A stretch of 64,000 bases of DNA from Toxotes chatareus (lineage: Eukaryota; Chordata; Actinopteri; Toxotidae), in contig CM028900.1 of assembly GCA_016801885.1 (NCBI GenBank), forward strand, positions 16,014,972-16,078,971, given 5' to 3'. The translations under genes were made by a program, and so were the position numbers. The notes beneath the pieces were generated by a model, which saw nothing but the letters and a program-made list of their open reading frames with translations, did no database searches and was not told the DNA's origin. Position 1 is the first letter of the stretch. Each line of letters begins with the position of its first letter. Shown piece by piece: positions 48,369 through 59,832 of the stretch.

Positions 48369-50394
48369 ACTCTTTTGGAGGTTTTTCTAGCTCTTTCCCA
48401 AGTAGTTCTATAGACTTTTTGTGGTGCTGTAAGGAAACAATTAAAATGCTAACCAACACCAAGTCTCACGTTGACGGATCTTTGTCCACAAAGTGCTTTA
48501 GCACCTTGTCAGGTCAGGACACATTTTCCTTTTTGCATTAGTTGTATTTTTTAAAGAGTGGCTCAAGCTGAATAAGCACTGACTGACTGATCTCCTCTTG
48601 TTGAAACAGACAAGCCTGATGCACCTGTAACCACAAACAACCAGAACCAACAGTGATGTGAAGGTGAGTATAATTTTGAATATCAGCAAAAGAAACTTTA
48701 TCTAGATGAAGTATAGAAGTATTTTTGTTTGTGTAAAATTAGATACACATTTGAAGTATTGTGCTAATATACTTTCCAAGTTTAAGATGTTTACATAGAC
48801 ACAGATTTTGAAAATGGCATCAGGGTCACAGTGAGAGGAAACAGGGTGAGATGAGATCAGATGCACAACAATTTTTGCTGGTTGAATGAATGAATCACTA
48901 AGTGGACATAGCAAATATCAAAGACAAGAAGTTTTAAATTGACAGTTGCTTGCTGTCTTGACCTTTTACCAAAGCATCATAAGGACAGTTACAGTGACAG
49001 TTGCTTTCCTCAAGGTGTTGCTCTGATGAATGTGTGAGTCTGACAGTTCATACTGTAGCCTACAGTTCCAAAAAAACACGCATAAGGTGAAACTTATGCC
49101 TTATTAAAAGGCACAAATTTCGTTTGCGTCGTGTTGGAAAATGTACTTCTTATGAAAATCTCCTCCTCTGACAAAGAGCAGAGCACAGCAGCTCTCTAAA
49201 CTCTAAACTCTGTCTCATTCATAGACAGTCCCAAACAGAGCCAGAGATGTCTGTCAGACAGTCGTGTCACAGTGTCAGTCTGAAAGAGATAAACCAGCAG
49301 AGTGCAGAGCAGAGCAGTGTTCGACTGTAGATTCTGGATGGCTTTCATATCATTTTCATAAACCTCACTGAACTTTAATCACTTTCTGATGCCATGACTG
49401 CGCTCTTTGGCTCTGCTGTAGGAAACAAAGTCCCCGCTGTGCTCCAACCACTGCTTCAAAATAGATCCAGCTATTGGCTCATACATCATGCAGCTGATTT
49501 CACACTATTCATCTAAGGTCATCCACTTATTTGACATGTAAAAGGCGACAGGCTGCTCTCACCTGTCTACTAAATAAAGGAGGATTATCTTTTAATATTA
49601 GGCTGCTGACTTTTTTTCCTCAAAATATCTTCACTTCTTGTAAATTTTGAACTTTATTCTTGAAATCAGTGGCCAGAGGTCTTTCAAAATGAATGAGTAT
49701 TTTTTATTTGGAAATAAACATTTCCAAATAAAAACACATCTGTACATTTTTTTTATTGGTAAAGCAAGAAAAAAAAATGTTTTTATTTAAGCACAAATTG
49801 CACATGAAAGATCTTAAATGACTTGAAAGTATGTTTATGCCTTTCTTGTTCACCGCTCAGATCCCCTCTGTCCATTTACCACAGTGTTGCTCAGATTCAA
49901 ATGTGTGCTGCTTATGAGCCATGACATACATTACAATCATCGGTCTTCACGGCTGGCTCTTAACCAATGTATCATGACAGGCAATTGACTCTGTGTGATC
50001 TCTCCTGTTCCTCCCGCTGAAGCATAGAGATATGATCAGAGCTGGGGTGCAGATGCGAGCCTGGGAAATGGTGGCAGTTCACTGGAGTTGAATTGCGCCC
50101 CGGAGAGGAGGAAGTGTAGTTTTTTCATCAGATGGAAAAGATCAGAGGAGACAGATAATTCGGTTATCACATCTGCGGTGATTAGGGGTACAGGACGCGG
50201 TTTACAGATAAGGATCTGCAGGCTTCTTGGAGACTCTGTTCTTGTGTTAAGAAGCTGAAAAGACTCTGTCTCAATGCAGTGTCTTCTTTTTGCTGTCATC
50301 TGTCTTTGACTTCCGACCTGTGGCACTCACACCAGTAGCCATGAAGTGGCTGAAGAATACTCACACTTATCAACTCCGTGGTCCCAGACACTGT
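48369..50394. other. Gene-free DNA
   Basis: No gene was seen. Contains the hairpin at 49701-49734. Confidence 0.4.
49701..49734. repeat. Perfect hairpin, 15-bp stem, 4-base loop
   Basis: The arm TTTTTATTTGGAAAT, loop AAAC and exact complement ATTTCCAAATAAAAA are contiguous. Confidence 0.9.
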
Positions 50395-50795
50395 AGACCC
50401 TCTAAGTTCGCATGGCCCTCCACCACGTTCTACAACAAATGAAACAGCAGCAGAGCATATGTCAGGATGCTCTCCCAGGATTATAGCTCTGCCTTTAACA
50501 CCATCAGGCCAGGAAAGCTGACAGTGAAGCGGACTGACCTCGGAGTCTGCAACCCCTCATCATTAGAGGGACTGAGGTAGAGACGACTGACAGCCACAAG
50601 TTCCTGGGCCTCCACGACACATCTAACTTGAGCTGGTTAGAAAACACTGTTGCCACAGTGAAAAAGGCTCAGAAAAGTCTATGCTTCATCCGACTGCTCA
50701 GGAAGGCTGGGGTGAGCTGGCGCCCCCTCACACAAGCCTACAGAGGGCTCGTGGAGAGCATCCTCACTACAGGCTTCACTGTCTGGCACATTATT
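50395..50795 (+). mobile_element. L2-like LINE ORF2 fragment
   Basis: Plus-strand conceptual translation, in pieces, gives LINE text: a DYSSAFN-like DYSSAFNTI segment near 50479, then FLGLHDTSNLSW, TVATVKKAQKSL, FIRLLRKAGVSW and YRGLVESILTTGFTVW near 50600-50790. This is the region C-terminal to the RT catalytic core of L2 elements. Frames are broken, so it is a dead 5'- and 3'-truncated copy. Confidence 0.8.
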
Positions 50796-50939
50796 TATTG
50801 AAGTTTTGACTCGAGTAACACACAAGAATTCCTTTGTGCCCAGATTGAGTGTTTGTGCACAAATGGCAAAGAAAGATCTTGATTCTATTTTTATCTCACC
50901 TTGGTCAATCTTGTTTAACTTTTTGTCATTTCTCATTTA

Positions 50940-51480
50940 GTCCTGGTTTGTCTGGTCTCATCACATTTATGAAGTGATCAGTGAACTTGCAGGAGACTGC
51001 AGATCCACAGATGTCCTTCTGCCATTTCATCTGGTTCATCATTTCATCTCATCGTGCCTTATCTTGAGTGGTCTCCCCTCATCTAATCTAATTTTGTGCT
51101 GATTTCACTCATTTCTTTTTCTTTTTTTTTTCTGGGGACCCCTCACTGCCTCATGTGTTAATAAAGCATCATAGAACTTGGAACTTGTGTTTAATTTGGT
51201 CTCATCTCATCTAGTTTCATCTGTTATGATTTGAACAAGAGAAAGAAAAGATACCAAAGACAGAAATAATGCCATGCAACAAATGTCATAATACACAGTA
51301 GACACTTTGGCCAACCAAGCCAGACAGCTGCGCCGTCTCATCTAATTTGTTCTCAGTTAATCTAATCTCATTCTGTCTTGATCTGTCTCAGTGTCATCAC
51401 ACATATCTTGTTACATACGGTCTTGTCTTTTTGTCTCATCTAGTCGCATGCGGTCTGACACATTGTGCCATAACTGTAAA
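50940..51480. repeat. Degenerate TCTCATCTAATC-type simple repeat
   Basis: Words such as TCATCTCATC, CTCATCTAATCTAAT, GTCTCATCTCATCTAG and GTCTCATCTAGTC recur over about 500 bp, consistent with a decayed minisatellite. Confidence 0.5.
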
Positions 51481-51751
51481 GACTTCCTCCAAATAATCTT
51501 TGAAACAGTGAAATTCTTCCGAACTTGGACTGATTCTCTCCGTATATTTTAATTTTGTTTCATGGTTTTTCCCAACAACTTTGCAAATTCAAGTGCAAGC
51601 AGTTTTGCAGTCCATGTTTTTCACAGGCAACGTTAGTGGAAACTGTGACACGACTGAAAAGACAGGTTAACGTCACATCTAGATAGGGATAATAACAGAG
51701 GATGTGTACATATAAATGCCCAGACTGTTCTTTCCCCTCTCTATCTGTCGG

Positions 51752-51754
<3 letters not shown>

Positions 51755-51835
<81 letters not shown>

Positions 51836-51848
51836 ACACACACATACA
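51755..51848. repeat. (CA)n microsatellite, about 90 bp
   Basis: Almost uninterrupted CA repeat with two CG variants near the 3' end. It generates a spurious repeat ORF on each strand. Confidence 0.98.
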
Positions 51849-52589
51849 CTACGTTTGAAGGCATAATCATCTCTTTCTACCTGATGAGCTCTCCTTCCAT
51901 CATATCCATGTAAATCACATTCTATTGTCATTGCCACCTGGGGACTAATGTGACAAGCCTTCTCACTCTCTCTATCACAGTAATTAACAGCCTCCTCTGT
52001 CCGCCTGCACATGCACACGCACACACATAGACCCTGAAAAGAGCGAAAAGAGCTGCTCTTTTTTTTTTTTAACCCATTTCTTTTTCTTGTACTGCTCATA
52101 CCTATCAACCTAGTCATTATCCCATCATGCTGGCCCAGTCAGTTCTCATCACAGGCTGCTAAATTACTGCAGAAAGCAGATGACACAATGTGAGTTTGTG
52201 TGTCCCTGCGTCTGTGGGCTTGTGTGTATGTGTACTTTTATATACTTGGATTTTAGATTATTACGTTAGTGTACAGTGTAGCTGTCTGCTGTCAGAATCT
52301 TAATGCATGAATATTAATCGGTGCAGATTTTCCCATGTGAATTTCATACTGTATAACCTTTGTTGTATAATTTGCAAATAAACAAAATAGCTTTTTGTAC
52401 AGTACAATGTGCTGTGTTGTATACTATAAACTAAAGTGTTGTCACTTATACCAAAATCAAGTTGCACTTTATCTGTGTTAACCATTTTTCAAACTTGGGT
52501 GCGATGAAATAACTTCTCAGGGGTTTAGACTCTACTTTCTCATGTGAGAAGAGTCTCTGTCTTCAGTATGTAAACAAAGTTGAGTCCTT

Positions 52590-53045
52590 CATTCAAGGAA
52601 GGTGGGCCTGTGGCTGAAGGTGCTCCCCAATCTGCCACAGCTCATCATAGAGGGGATGGGAGGGGTTGCCCTGAATGATCCTTATTTTATCCCACATCCC
52701 CCTCTCCACCACTCCCTCCAGACTGTCCAGTTTTAGTGCAACAACAGAGCTGACCTTCTTCACCAGCTTGCAAAGTCTGTTGGTTTCCCCAGCCTTGATA
52801 CTGCCTTCCCAGCACACCACGGAAAGAATAGTGCGCTGGCTACCACAGACTGGTAGAACATCTGCAATAGTCTGCTGCACACGTGGAAGGACTTGAGTCT
52901 GCATTGTGCTTTTCCACATAAGGTTTTGGTGTTGTGTGTCCTGTCAAGTTTAAGGTCTTTGTGACATGTGACATCAGTACTACTGGCCTGTAGTCGTTGG
53001 GACATCTGGGACATCCTTTCTTCAAGGGCAAATTTGCAACACTGG
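52590..53045 (-). mobile_element. L2-like LINE C-terminal fragment, minus strand
   Basis: Minus-strand translation shows a typical L2 ORF2 end: VCWEGSIKAGETNRLCKLVK, SSVVALKLDSLEGVVERGMW and NPSHPLYDEL. The more 5' part (HDVTCHKDLKL-like, then VEKHNADSSPSTCAAD in another frame) continues to about 53045 with frameshifts. It is a dead copy. Confidence 0.85.
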
Positions 53046-53899
53046 TTTACATGATACTCTTTTGAGTTGGGAGCTTGAACAGAGCAGAGTGTTAATCATG
53101 CTGTGTAGAACAGACAGAAAGACTGAGGAAGACCAGATTTTTACTTTTATTTTAAGTCATGCTCCTTCACCAAACTACACTGAAGTAGGAAAACCTAATG
53201 TTGTGCTATGTCACTGTAAACAGGATATTTGTGCTGAAGAGACCCTGGCTCTCTGTGAAACTTCCCAGAATAAATGAAGGTTACGTGATTTTTGGCGCAT
53301 TTTACAGGCATCTGACATAGATCAGTTGACAGGCAGTCAGATTTGCGTTATAGCAATGCAGTCAGTGGATGCAGATGAGGAAAAAAAGACTCAGAGCAAT
53401 GACCAAACATATGGTCTGGGGCTGACTAAGCACTACAGATGGGGGCAGCAGGCACAGATGGCACACCCGCTGGCAGGTAGGCAAAGGTTAACGGTCAAAT
53501 ACAGGGTGTTTGAATACTGTGGAGGCTGGTGGGTGTCATGCAAGAAAAACAACACCAACTATTTAGTGCGCACAAACTGATATGTTGATCTCACAAATCT
53601 AAAAAAAAAAAAAATCAAACTACTGTTCAAATTAAATCCAAAGTCATGTTTCTGTGCATCAGATCAAGTGTAACTGGGTTGAATTTACTGTTGCAGAGCT
53701 TCGTGTTTTGTTTTATTGCAGAATAAACTTTTGTTTTATCTCTAAAGATGCCACAGAAAATAAATTGGGAAGCTTTATGGGAAATAAATAAACTGCTATG
53801 TATTTATCATCCCCAGCTTAGTTTTCTTTTGAGAGGTTAAATTTCAGAAAGTTGATGATGCATGTGTAGCCGAAGGACCTTCTACCTCCCTGCCACTAC
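53046..53899. other. Gene-free DNA
   Basis: No gene was recognised. A13 run at 53601-53613. Confidence 0.4.
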
Positions 53900-54470
53900 A
53901 TGGCACTGTGCCCTGTATACATACAGGTGTGCCCATACCTCGGTTTCTTCTACCGTTCCGCTCATACCCCGTGGTACCTGCGGCCTGGCGTGGCAGAGCG
54001 TTTTGTTTGGCGTGGCCGTGACTTCTTTCGATCGGATGTAGCAGTTGTTGTTTGTGGCAGCCGTCGAGGCACTGGTTTCCACGTATTCAGGTAGGGTGCA
54101 CCGCTATCCCTCCTCTGATTTGCATGCGTAATGAGCGCATGTTTAATATGGGTTTTATGTGTTTAGCGTGCCTGACGGCTGGCGCTGTGGAGGACGTATT
54201 GTGCCACTGGATCTCTTACGGGTGTAATCGCGTGTCCGTTTGGTAAGTCGCCACTGTCTACCTGCCTTTGTGTGTCTGTGGCTTGGCTTCAGGTCAGCCA
54301 GTAATACATATTTTGTGCTGCAGCTTGGTCGAGCCGCGGCCTTTGAGGCCGATAGTTATTTATTATTATTAAATCTATTATGTGCCCTCTCTCCTAGCGT
54401 CCAGGCAATTGCTTGGCCTGTCACTGGCTACCACTCCCGGGTGGCAGTGCTGTTCTTGGGGTGAAAAATA
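53900..54470 (+). other. CpG-richer block with several splice-like signals
   Basis: It is more CpG-rich than its surroundings (for example GGCCTGGCGTGGCAGAGCG and GGCGTGGCCGTGACTTC). It holds donor-like GTATTCAG/GTAGGG near 54083-54095 and TTTG/GTAAGT near 54238-54247, and an acceptor-like CTCTCCTAG near 54389-54397. This could be the promoter of an unrecognised transcript or the 5' end of a retroelement. No protein was recognised. Confidence 0.3.
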
Positions 54471-54540
54471 ATTATATTGTCAAAATAACACTGTATACTA
54501 CACTTTGTCTGGGTTTAAGTATGTTGAACAATAGACAGCG

Positions 54541-55899
54541 GCTGACTTAAAGTGCCTGTGTTCGTTTGGTTTTCAAGGACTTCTGTAATATTACACTCCA
54601 AGTCAGATGAATCAGAGCTTTCAGATAAAACTGAGTTTCCCAGTCACAGTTACAACTCAGCTGTTGATGTTGATGTAAATGCTATTGACCAAGTTTGAGT
54701 TCCATTTCTTGTGAGTTGTTTTGCCGTTTAAAAGAGAAACCTGGTACATCAAAACCTGGCCACTGTAGCTCCATTGGTCATGTTAACTGTGCACTCACCA
54801 GTTCCATTGTAACAATTCAGGGAAATGAGGGCTCGTGCAAAACAACGTGTATCCATTCAAGCTGCGTAGGCCTTTGACAGTGTTTTCACATCATCATTTA
54901 AAACATTTGTCTCTGAGATTCATGTAACTACACAGAAAGTAGCTGCCTGACAAAGCCAGTATGGCCAATTACATCTTCCACTGCAGTTTTAACTGTAAAT
55001 ATAAAAACTGTGCTCTAACAAAACATCTTCTAATGAAGATAAATAAAACGGCGGATTATTCCATGGACTACTATGAGGACGATCGTCCCTCATTTCACTT
55101 TGATGATCCTACATACAGGATAACTTGTGGCTTTTCCTCTCAGCTAATGTCACCATAGTAAGGTAGGTCATGGAAAATGTATAGATACAGTACACCAGCT
55201 TCTAGTGTTTATTGCTGGCCAGTTGTATAAATTGCAATCTCCAATATAAAACAGTGCTGTATGAGTTATTTATGAGTAATCACTTTTTTCTTACCGAATG
55301 GAAAGCTGACTGTTTGGTTCGGTTGACCTCTGTCTTTTCTTCCAGTTTATTTTGGACTAAAACACAGTCTTCAGGACGACAATGTTGATCAGAGCTGCAA
55401 AGTCATTTGTTGTAACTTGGTTACACAGCTGGAATCACTCTCATGTGTGGGCACATCTATTTTCCAAGTCTGGCATCAATAGGTCACACTCTGCAGCAAA
55501 AGTTTTCCTCCTCAGTCGACACAGGAAAGCAGTGACCACAGGACCAGTGCTGTTTCCTGAGGTATGTTGTCTTTCAGGATGATGCTGCTGTCTTTCTGCC
55601 TCTGCCTCCGTTTTTGTTTCCAGTAAAACAACTAGCAATCAACCTCAAAGTAATGCATGGGATAATCCGCCATTTTGTTTATCTTTTTGAGTTTTCTTAG
55701 AGGATGTAATCGTAGTGAAAGCTGGCAAGTTGCTGCAGATGTAGATCCCTATGCAGTTAGCCATTATGGCTTTTTCAGGGGACTGCCTTCTGTGTTTACT
55801 CTTGGTCTGACTCAGAGAGAGGCACTTGAAATGATTCAGGTAAAAAATTATGTTTATTTGGAAAACTGGAGGAGGCTCAGACAGTGACTGTTTCTTTCC
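54541..55899 (+). other. Unrecognised ORF fragments, possibly a decayed mobile element
   Basis: Short plus-strand ORFs succeed each other. One at 54961-55158 begins MANYIFHCSFNCKYKNC and has a C-x3-C...H arrangement like a degenerate zinc finger. Frames break repeatedly. The block lies directly before a LINE 3' tail. No function is assigned. Confidence 0.25.
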
Positions 55900-56275
55900 C
55901 CACTACCTCCTTCAGCATATTTGCACATTTTTCCACTACCTCATTTCACCGTGTCTTTATGTTTTGTTTTTTTTTTTTTTGTTTTTTTTTTGCACTATAA
56001 CCTGCACTATTTCTGTCAATAGCCTAGATATATATTTATATATATGTAAATAGTTATATAGTTATCTTTAGTTTCTGGAACAAATTGCACCACCCACATT
56101 TTGCACCATTAGTGTTCCGTCGGTTGTGTGTTGTTGTTGTTGTTGTCTTTGTTGTTGTACCGCAGGAGAGGAAGAAAAACCGGAGTCAAATTCCTTGTTT
56201 GTATGTACAAACTTGTATGTACAAACTTGGCCAATAAACCTGATTCTGATTCTGATTCTAAACCTGATTCTGACA
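55900..56275 (+). mobile_element. LINE 3' UTR and tail
   Basis: The sequence GGAGAGGAAGAAAAACCGGA, AATTCCTTGTTTGTATGTAC, then CTTGGCCAATAAACCTGATT and (ATTCTG)n at 56240-56273 is the usual 3' end of teleost L2/CR1-like LINEs, which finish in short tandem repeats instead of poly(A). A duplicated TTGTATGTACAAAC lies at 56209-56228. Confidence 0.8.
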
Positions 56276-56940
56276 GCTCAATCTGATTTACAGTACGTTG
56301 TTTTACAGGAGTGCACATTTCCCTGAACCTCTGTAAAGCAGGTAACGACAGCGCATAGAGGCACATTAGCAAGATTTATAAGAACAATGCCAGATTGAAA
56401 TATACCAAAATTATTATAATAATAATTAACCTGAAGGGTGCCATTACTACATAGCCAATGTTAATGTTAACAGCTGTTTACTTACCAGTTTAGAGGGAAA
56501 AATGTATACCCACCTCTTCTTCATCCTCTCACATTGGACTGGACAGCGAATCACTATTGCAAAGTGATATGACGAGACAGGAGCAACACAAGAGTTTAAA
56601 TTGGTGTTGTTCCATCTCTGGAGACAGCTTTTGACGAGTAAAGGAATGAAATGTGATGCCGAACGTTTCTTTAAGATCCAGGAACATGCGTGAACTGCTG
56701 TTAATGCTAATGTCGGCTGTGTACCAATAGAAAAAAAAACGAGTGTACTTTACTAATGTTGTAGGAATACACAGTTAAGAAACACTGGCAGTTAAAATTT
56801 GGCAGATATATTCAATATTAACATTCTGTCTTCCAAAATGTAGTTGTCTAATGCCAATCAGCTGCATATGGACGTAATTTGTAAGAGATGAAGGCTGTCC
56901 TGCAGCTCACTCAGAGCTTCCAGCCTCTCCTTAACCATCC

Positions 56941-56975
<35 letters not shown>

Positions 56976-59259
56976 ATGTTTGGGTGTTTTGGTGTTTCCG
57001 TGATTGCTACCAGTTCCCAGCAGCCAAAACATGAATTTGACATTGCTCTCATTGCTCTCATGAAAACTAATGGAAAGAAATGAACTGTGCCCACTCGAGG
57101 GGATGATTGTGACAGTTGGTGAGTTGGCAGGGCATGGGAGTGGTGGGGGAGTGAGTATGGGGCGGAAGGAGGTTGAGGCTGAGGCGTAATTAGATGGGGC
57201 TGCAGTGCCGCTCACCTGAATGTCGGCTGCATAGATTTGGGCTGTACTGGCTCGCTAAGTAAGTATTTGCACGCAAACTGGTGTTTTTTGATCCACCTCG
57301 GTGTCAAGCGCTTCCGCAACTTTTAAAAATTGAAGAGGAGGAGGTGCTCTCGCAGCTCTCAGCTGGCAGTTTGATTCAGATTTTATTATCCGTGCTTGGT
57401 TCTATAATAAGCAGGAACTGTCCTGTCCGATTAGGCATGCTCAGCGGCACTCTCCGTCCCCCCACCCTGACTCGCTCTGTCCCTACCGCCCCCCTCCGAC
57501 TCCTCAGTTAGAGGAGCTCCCGACAATCACCAGCCCCTCTCTCTCCCTCTCTTGCTGTCTGCTTGGGTAGGGTACAGGAGGGGAGTTGCCCCATAGACTT
57601 AACCCATTAACTGCCATAGTCTCTCTCCCTCTCTATCTCACCTCCCCTTTCTCTGACGTTGGCCTCTGCTTGGACCTGTCCAATCTTTTCCTCACCCTGA
57701 CAAGTTATTAGGGGTACAACTGATGTATTGGCTCGTTTTTATGACAACAGGATTATCTCTTCATCACAGTTTACTGAACAACCAATTGTATGGTGTGTTT
57801 GTTGGATGGATTCATTGTTGGTTTTTGTGTTTTTATGGGACGTTTAGATAATAAGAGAAACATAATATATTACCAGAGTGATCTTTTGATGAACACATCT
57901 GTATTTTGTGATAGTCAAAATGCCAGGTGGTTACATTTAAACATGAGTTTCTTATGTTAGTTGATCTGTAGGTTTCCTCTGTCAGCCACTCTTGTGGTTG
58001 CTCCAGTGTTTCTGTCTGTCAGCAGATGTCACGCTAAGGTCGTGTGTCGTCATCACCCATGGGTGAACACCGAGGTGGCACAGACCAGAAACACTGGAGC
58101 TGACAGTGACAGTGAATGAAAGAGCAAGTCACCAAACTGGTACCGCTATTATAATATAAAATCCTTTGAACCAAAATATTAGTTTTTGTTTTATAACTTC
58201 CTGTGATGTCTCGATTAAAAAATAATTACCATCCACGGGTTTTTAAGAGCCTTTCAGATTCCTTTGTTTTGGGACTTCAGATGCAAAATGTGTCAGCTTT
58301 TCAAGGCTCCTGCTGTTACTCACTAAAATAGTAAGAGATAGTGTTAAATATTGATCCTAGCTTTGTTTCAGAGTCATCCTTATTTCCATGGTATGACACC
58401 AAGAAACTTCCCCTTTGAATATTTCATTGTCAATTCAAACCATATTTTCTATGTTGCATAAACATGATGTATCTGTGTGAGAAGGCAGTGAAGAAGTGGA
58501 GTATCCAAAGTGATGATAGGCTTGTTTGTTTTCTGGGACCGCTGGATTATTTGTGTGTTTCTGCTGTTGACACTCGGTCCAGTCTGCAGTTGAGCTATTG
58601 ACAGCAGGGCTATGATCAAAACCCTCTGGATAGACTGTCTCCAGACCAGCTCGGTGTGTGTGTGTTTGTGTGTGAAGTTCGAAGAAAGCTATTTGTGGCC
58701 ACTGCATTGCTACTCTAATTAATAGCTGTAGTCAGTTTTGATTTAAACTCTTTCACAAAGACCTCAATTTTTACACACAAGCCTAAAAAGATGTTAAAGA
58801 TGTTCATCACACATTTCAAATATGCTCTTTTACTGGATGCTTTCAGACAGAAATCTGATTTCTACAAAGTCTTATTTAATTAAAATGCTTGTGGTGTCTA
58901 CAGTTGTGCCTGTCAATGTTTGGCACTTGATGGCTTAAGAAAAAGTGCTAGATGTAAAGTAGCCTGATGAAATGACTGTGAGCTTCTCCATTCTGCAGTG
59001 TGGGGCTGTGTTGCCTGAGGCAACCAGGATGGATGCTGCTGATGTGGAGGATATACAGCAGGATGCTTATCTGCATATCTGTAGACTACACACCAACTCC
59101 CGGACAATTTCTCATAGGCCCAAACTTAATGTAGCAGTCGACAAAAATCTGTTTTACAAAAATGGATAACAAGAAAGAGGAAGGTACCCTGTGCACAGTT
59201 AGTTCACGTAATTTTTTTCATGGCACCAGAAAATTGACCCAGGACTCATTTCCAGTAAA
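56276..59259. other. Gene-free DNA
   Basis: No gene was seen. The block 57100-57560 is GC-richer with CT-rich tracts. The rest is ordinary intergenic sequence. Confidence 0.4.
56945..56972. repeat. (CT)n microsatellite
   Basis: Fourteen uninterrupted CT units. Confidence 0.95.
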
Positions 59260-59570
59260 TAGGACAAGCGTTGCATATGCTGTCTGCACATTTTGTCGTT
59301 TTCTGGGAGGGTGGGTTATGCAAGCCCCCTTTCACTGCTAATTCCATCAAAGCTTTGGGAGCAGTTCTAATTGGGCGTCTCTATTTTTGGTTGTCTTCCA
59401 GCCCTGTTTTGCTGCCTTTGAGAAAAGGCAGCGCAGCGAATGTAAAGCTTTGTGATAACAGGGCCATTCGCCACAGTACTGAGTTTGACCCTGCAACCAG
59501 CCTCCATGACGGATGTGAGATGATTCCTAGCCCTCCAGCTCAGCAAGATACTCATATACACTCCCTGAAT
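59260..59570. promoter_or_regulatory. Candidate conserved non-coding element
   Basis: Repeat-free block with TTTCACTGCTAATTCCATCAAAGCTTTGGG, GTTCTAATTGGGCG and AATGTAAAGCTTTGTGATAA. ATCAAAG is a TCF/LEF-type core. The 138-codon ORF over it (59271-59687) resembles no known protein. Confidence 0.25.
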
Positions 59571-59740
59571 CTCTCTCTCACTTTCTTGTGTTCCCGGTTC
59601 TTTTCTCCACCTCTCTCCCTGTCAGTCTGTGTTACTCTACAGATCGACTCCATGCTGTATGCTGTCTATTTAAAGCTGGTGCCATAACCACCCACTGCTG
59701 CTTTAAGAAGTGGTGACTCACCTAAACAGATCAGCCCAGT

Positions 59741-59750
59741 AGAGAGAGAG

Positions 59751-59818
<68 letters not shown>

Positions 59819-59832
59819 TGTGAGTGAGAGAG
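59741..59832. repeat. (AG)n(TG)n microsatellite, about 90 bp
   Basis: Seven AG units followed by over thirty TG units. Confidence 0.97.

Noticed and set aside
51560..52117. 185-codon ORF on the minus strand
   Set aside because: It is kept open by the CA/GT microsatellite, which codes a Val-Cys repeat. The flanks show no protein-like sequence.
59271..59687. 138-codon plus-strand ORF
   Set aside because: No protein similarity, no splice context or coding neighbours. The underlying DNA looks regulatory.
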